Source: Sipunculus nudus
Lineage: Eukaryota > Annelida > Sipuncula > Golfingiida > Sipunculidae
Direction: 5' to 3'
Assembly (NCBI GenBank): GCA_026874595.1
Contig: CM049322.1
Location: 7,053,900-7,117,899, forward strand
DNA length: 64,000 nucleotides
A model generated the notes under the pieces. It ran no database searches. It worked only from the letters and a program-made list of their open reading frames with translations, and was not told the DNA's origin. The translations under genes and the position numbers were made by a program. Shown piece after piece: positions 63,601 to 64,000 of the stretch; the first letter of the stretch is position 1, and each line of letters opens with the position of its first letter.

Positions 63601-64000
63601 TATGTCCCCTACAGTCCAGCTCAGTGGCCATTAACCTTCATTAGTTAACGTCGGAAAACTTATCAACCCGTACACCTGTCCATCTCATACCCAGTAGTAA
63701 TTGATGCATATTCAATGTATACTCAAAAATATCATAATTATTTGATAATTCAATCGTTAATATAGGCTTTTTGGACTAATGTAGAACAGAAAATACAGCA
63801 CACGAAAGAAAATACTTTATTTAAAGGCATATTTTTCAAGAAAAACATAAATTATTCTTCTTTGGAATTGTTTTCACTCAGTTTGTACAGGCTAGCATAT
63901 CAGTACCACTTATTATTGAAATCCCAAGTGGTGCCATATAAAAAAAGGACAATATATCCAAATAAAAATAACAGAGATTTTAACGTGGAATTATTAAAAT
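60632..64000. repeat. Recent segmental duplication, copy 2 (runs off the window)
   Basis: Copy of 52322-55100. Unique to this copy are about 43 bp at 61329-61371 and about 910 bp at 62.58-63.49 kb. Similarity resumes at GAATCTGGAAGTGTTTTCTT and continues to base 64000. Confidence 0.9.
63255..63456 (-). CDS. Candidate terminal coding exon within copy-2-specific DNA
   Basis: The strong acceptor AACTATTTTTTCCAG precedes 66 open codons and a TAA. Sequence includes QIGRWCWGWLGKISSVVLHA, YRILESYPPDHREQR and FATNFGCSDWNLKMF. The Trp/Arg-rich helix followed by a basic stretch faintly recalls the C-terminal helices of piggyBac-type transposases, but I would not assign that. It falls wholly in the 910 bp missing from copy 1. 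Confidence 0.35.

Overview
This is eukaryotic, almost certainly animal, nuclear DNA. It is about two-thirds A+T, intron-rich and full of simple repeats and decayed transposons. There are no bacterial operons, ribosome binding sites or CRISPR arrays. A lophotrochozoan, most likely a mollusc, fits the C-type lectin receptor, the FkbM methyltransferase with a signal anchor, the tRNA-derived SINE heads and the (AT)n/(TAA)n load. The organism is an inference; nothing in the window names it. Most open frames here are spurious or are pieces of repeats. Genes had to be rebuilt exon by exon from GT-AG borders, reading phase and protein motifs.

Genes. (1) 289-2965, minus: a complete eight-exon gene for a 366-residue type I membrane receptor with two C-type lectin domains, each split by an intron. 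(2) 8303-15871, minus: at least twelve short coding exons, nearly all in phase 0, for a protein I do not recognise; its 5' end is missing. (3) 23861-24473, plus: two exons of an unknown gene. (4) 29884-31732, minus: a two-exon FkbM-family methyltransferase of 311 residues. Broken relatives of (4) lie at 37.63-38.79 kb and 47.33-47.52 kb, inside larger diverged duplications of the same neighbourhood. Isolated candidate exons or frames lie at 16527, 55289 and 63255.

Mobile DNA. 26954-27948 is a pogo/Tigger-like element with TA target duplication that keeps a transposase C-terminus. 33174-34679 is a non-autonomous piggyBac-like element with TTAA target duplication. 48.13-50.26 kb is a decayed tyrosine-recombinase retrotransposon (DIRS-like) with reverse transcriptase, RNase H and recombinase remnants. 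tRNA-derived SINE heads occur near 11.6, 20.5, 33.6 and 58.55 kb.

Duplications. Sequence at 52.32-55.1 kb recurs at 60.63-64.0 kb, with four large indels between the copies. A composite repeat with a 34-bp minisatellite occurs near 12.5, 41.7-43.9 and 58.8-60.1 kb, and part of it at 20.6-23.3 kb. Inverted copies lie at 17.97/19.35 kb and 39.6/60.2 kb. The rest is AT-rich intergenic or intronic DNA in which I see no supportable gene.
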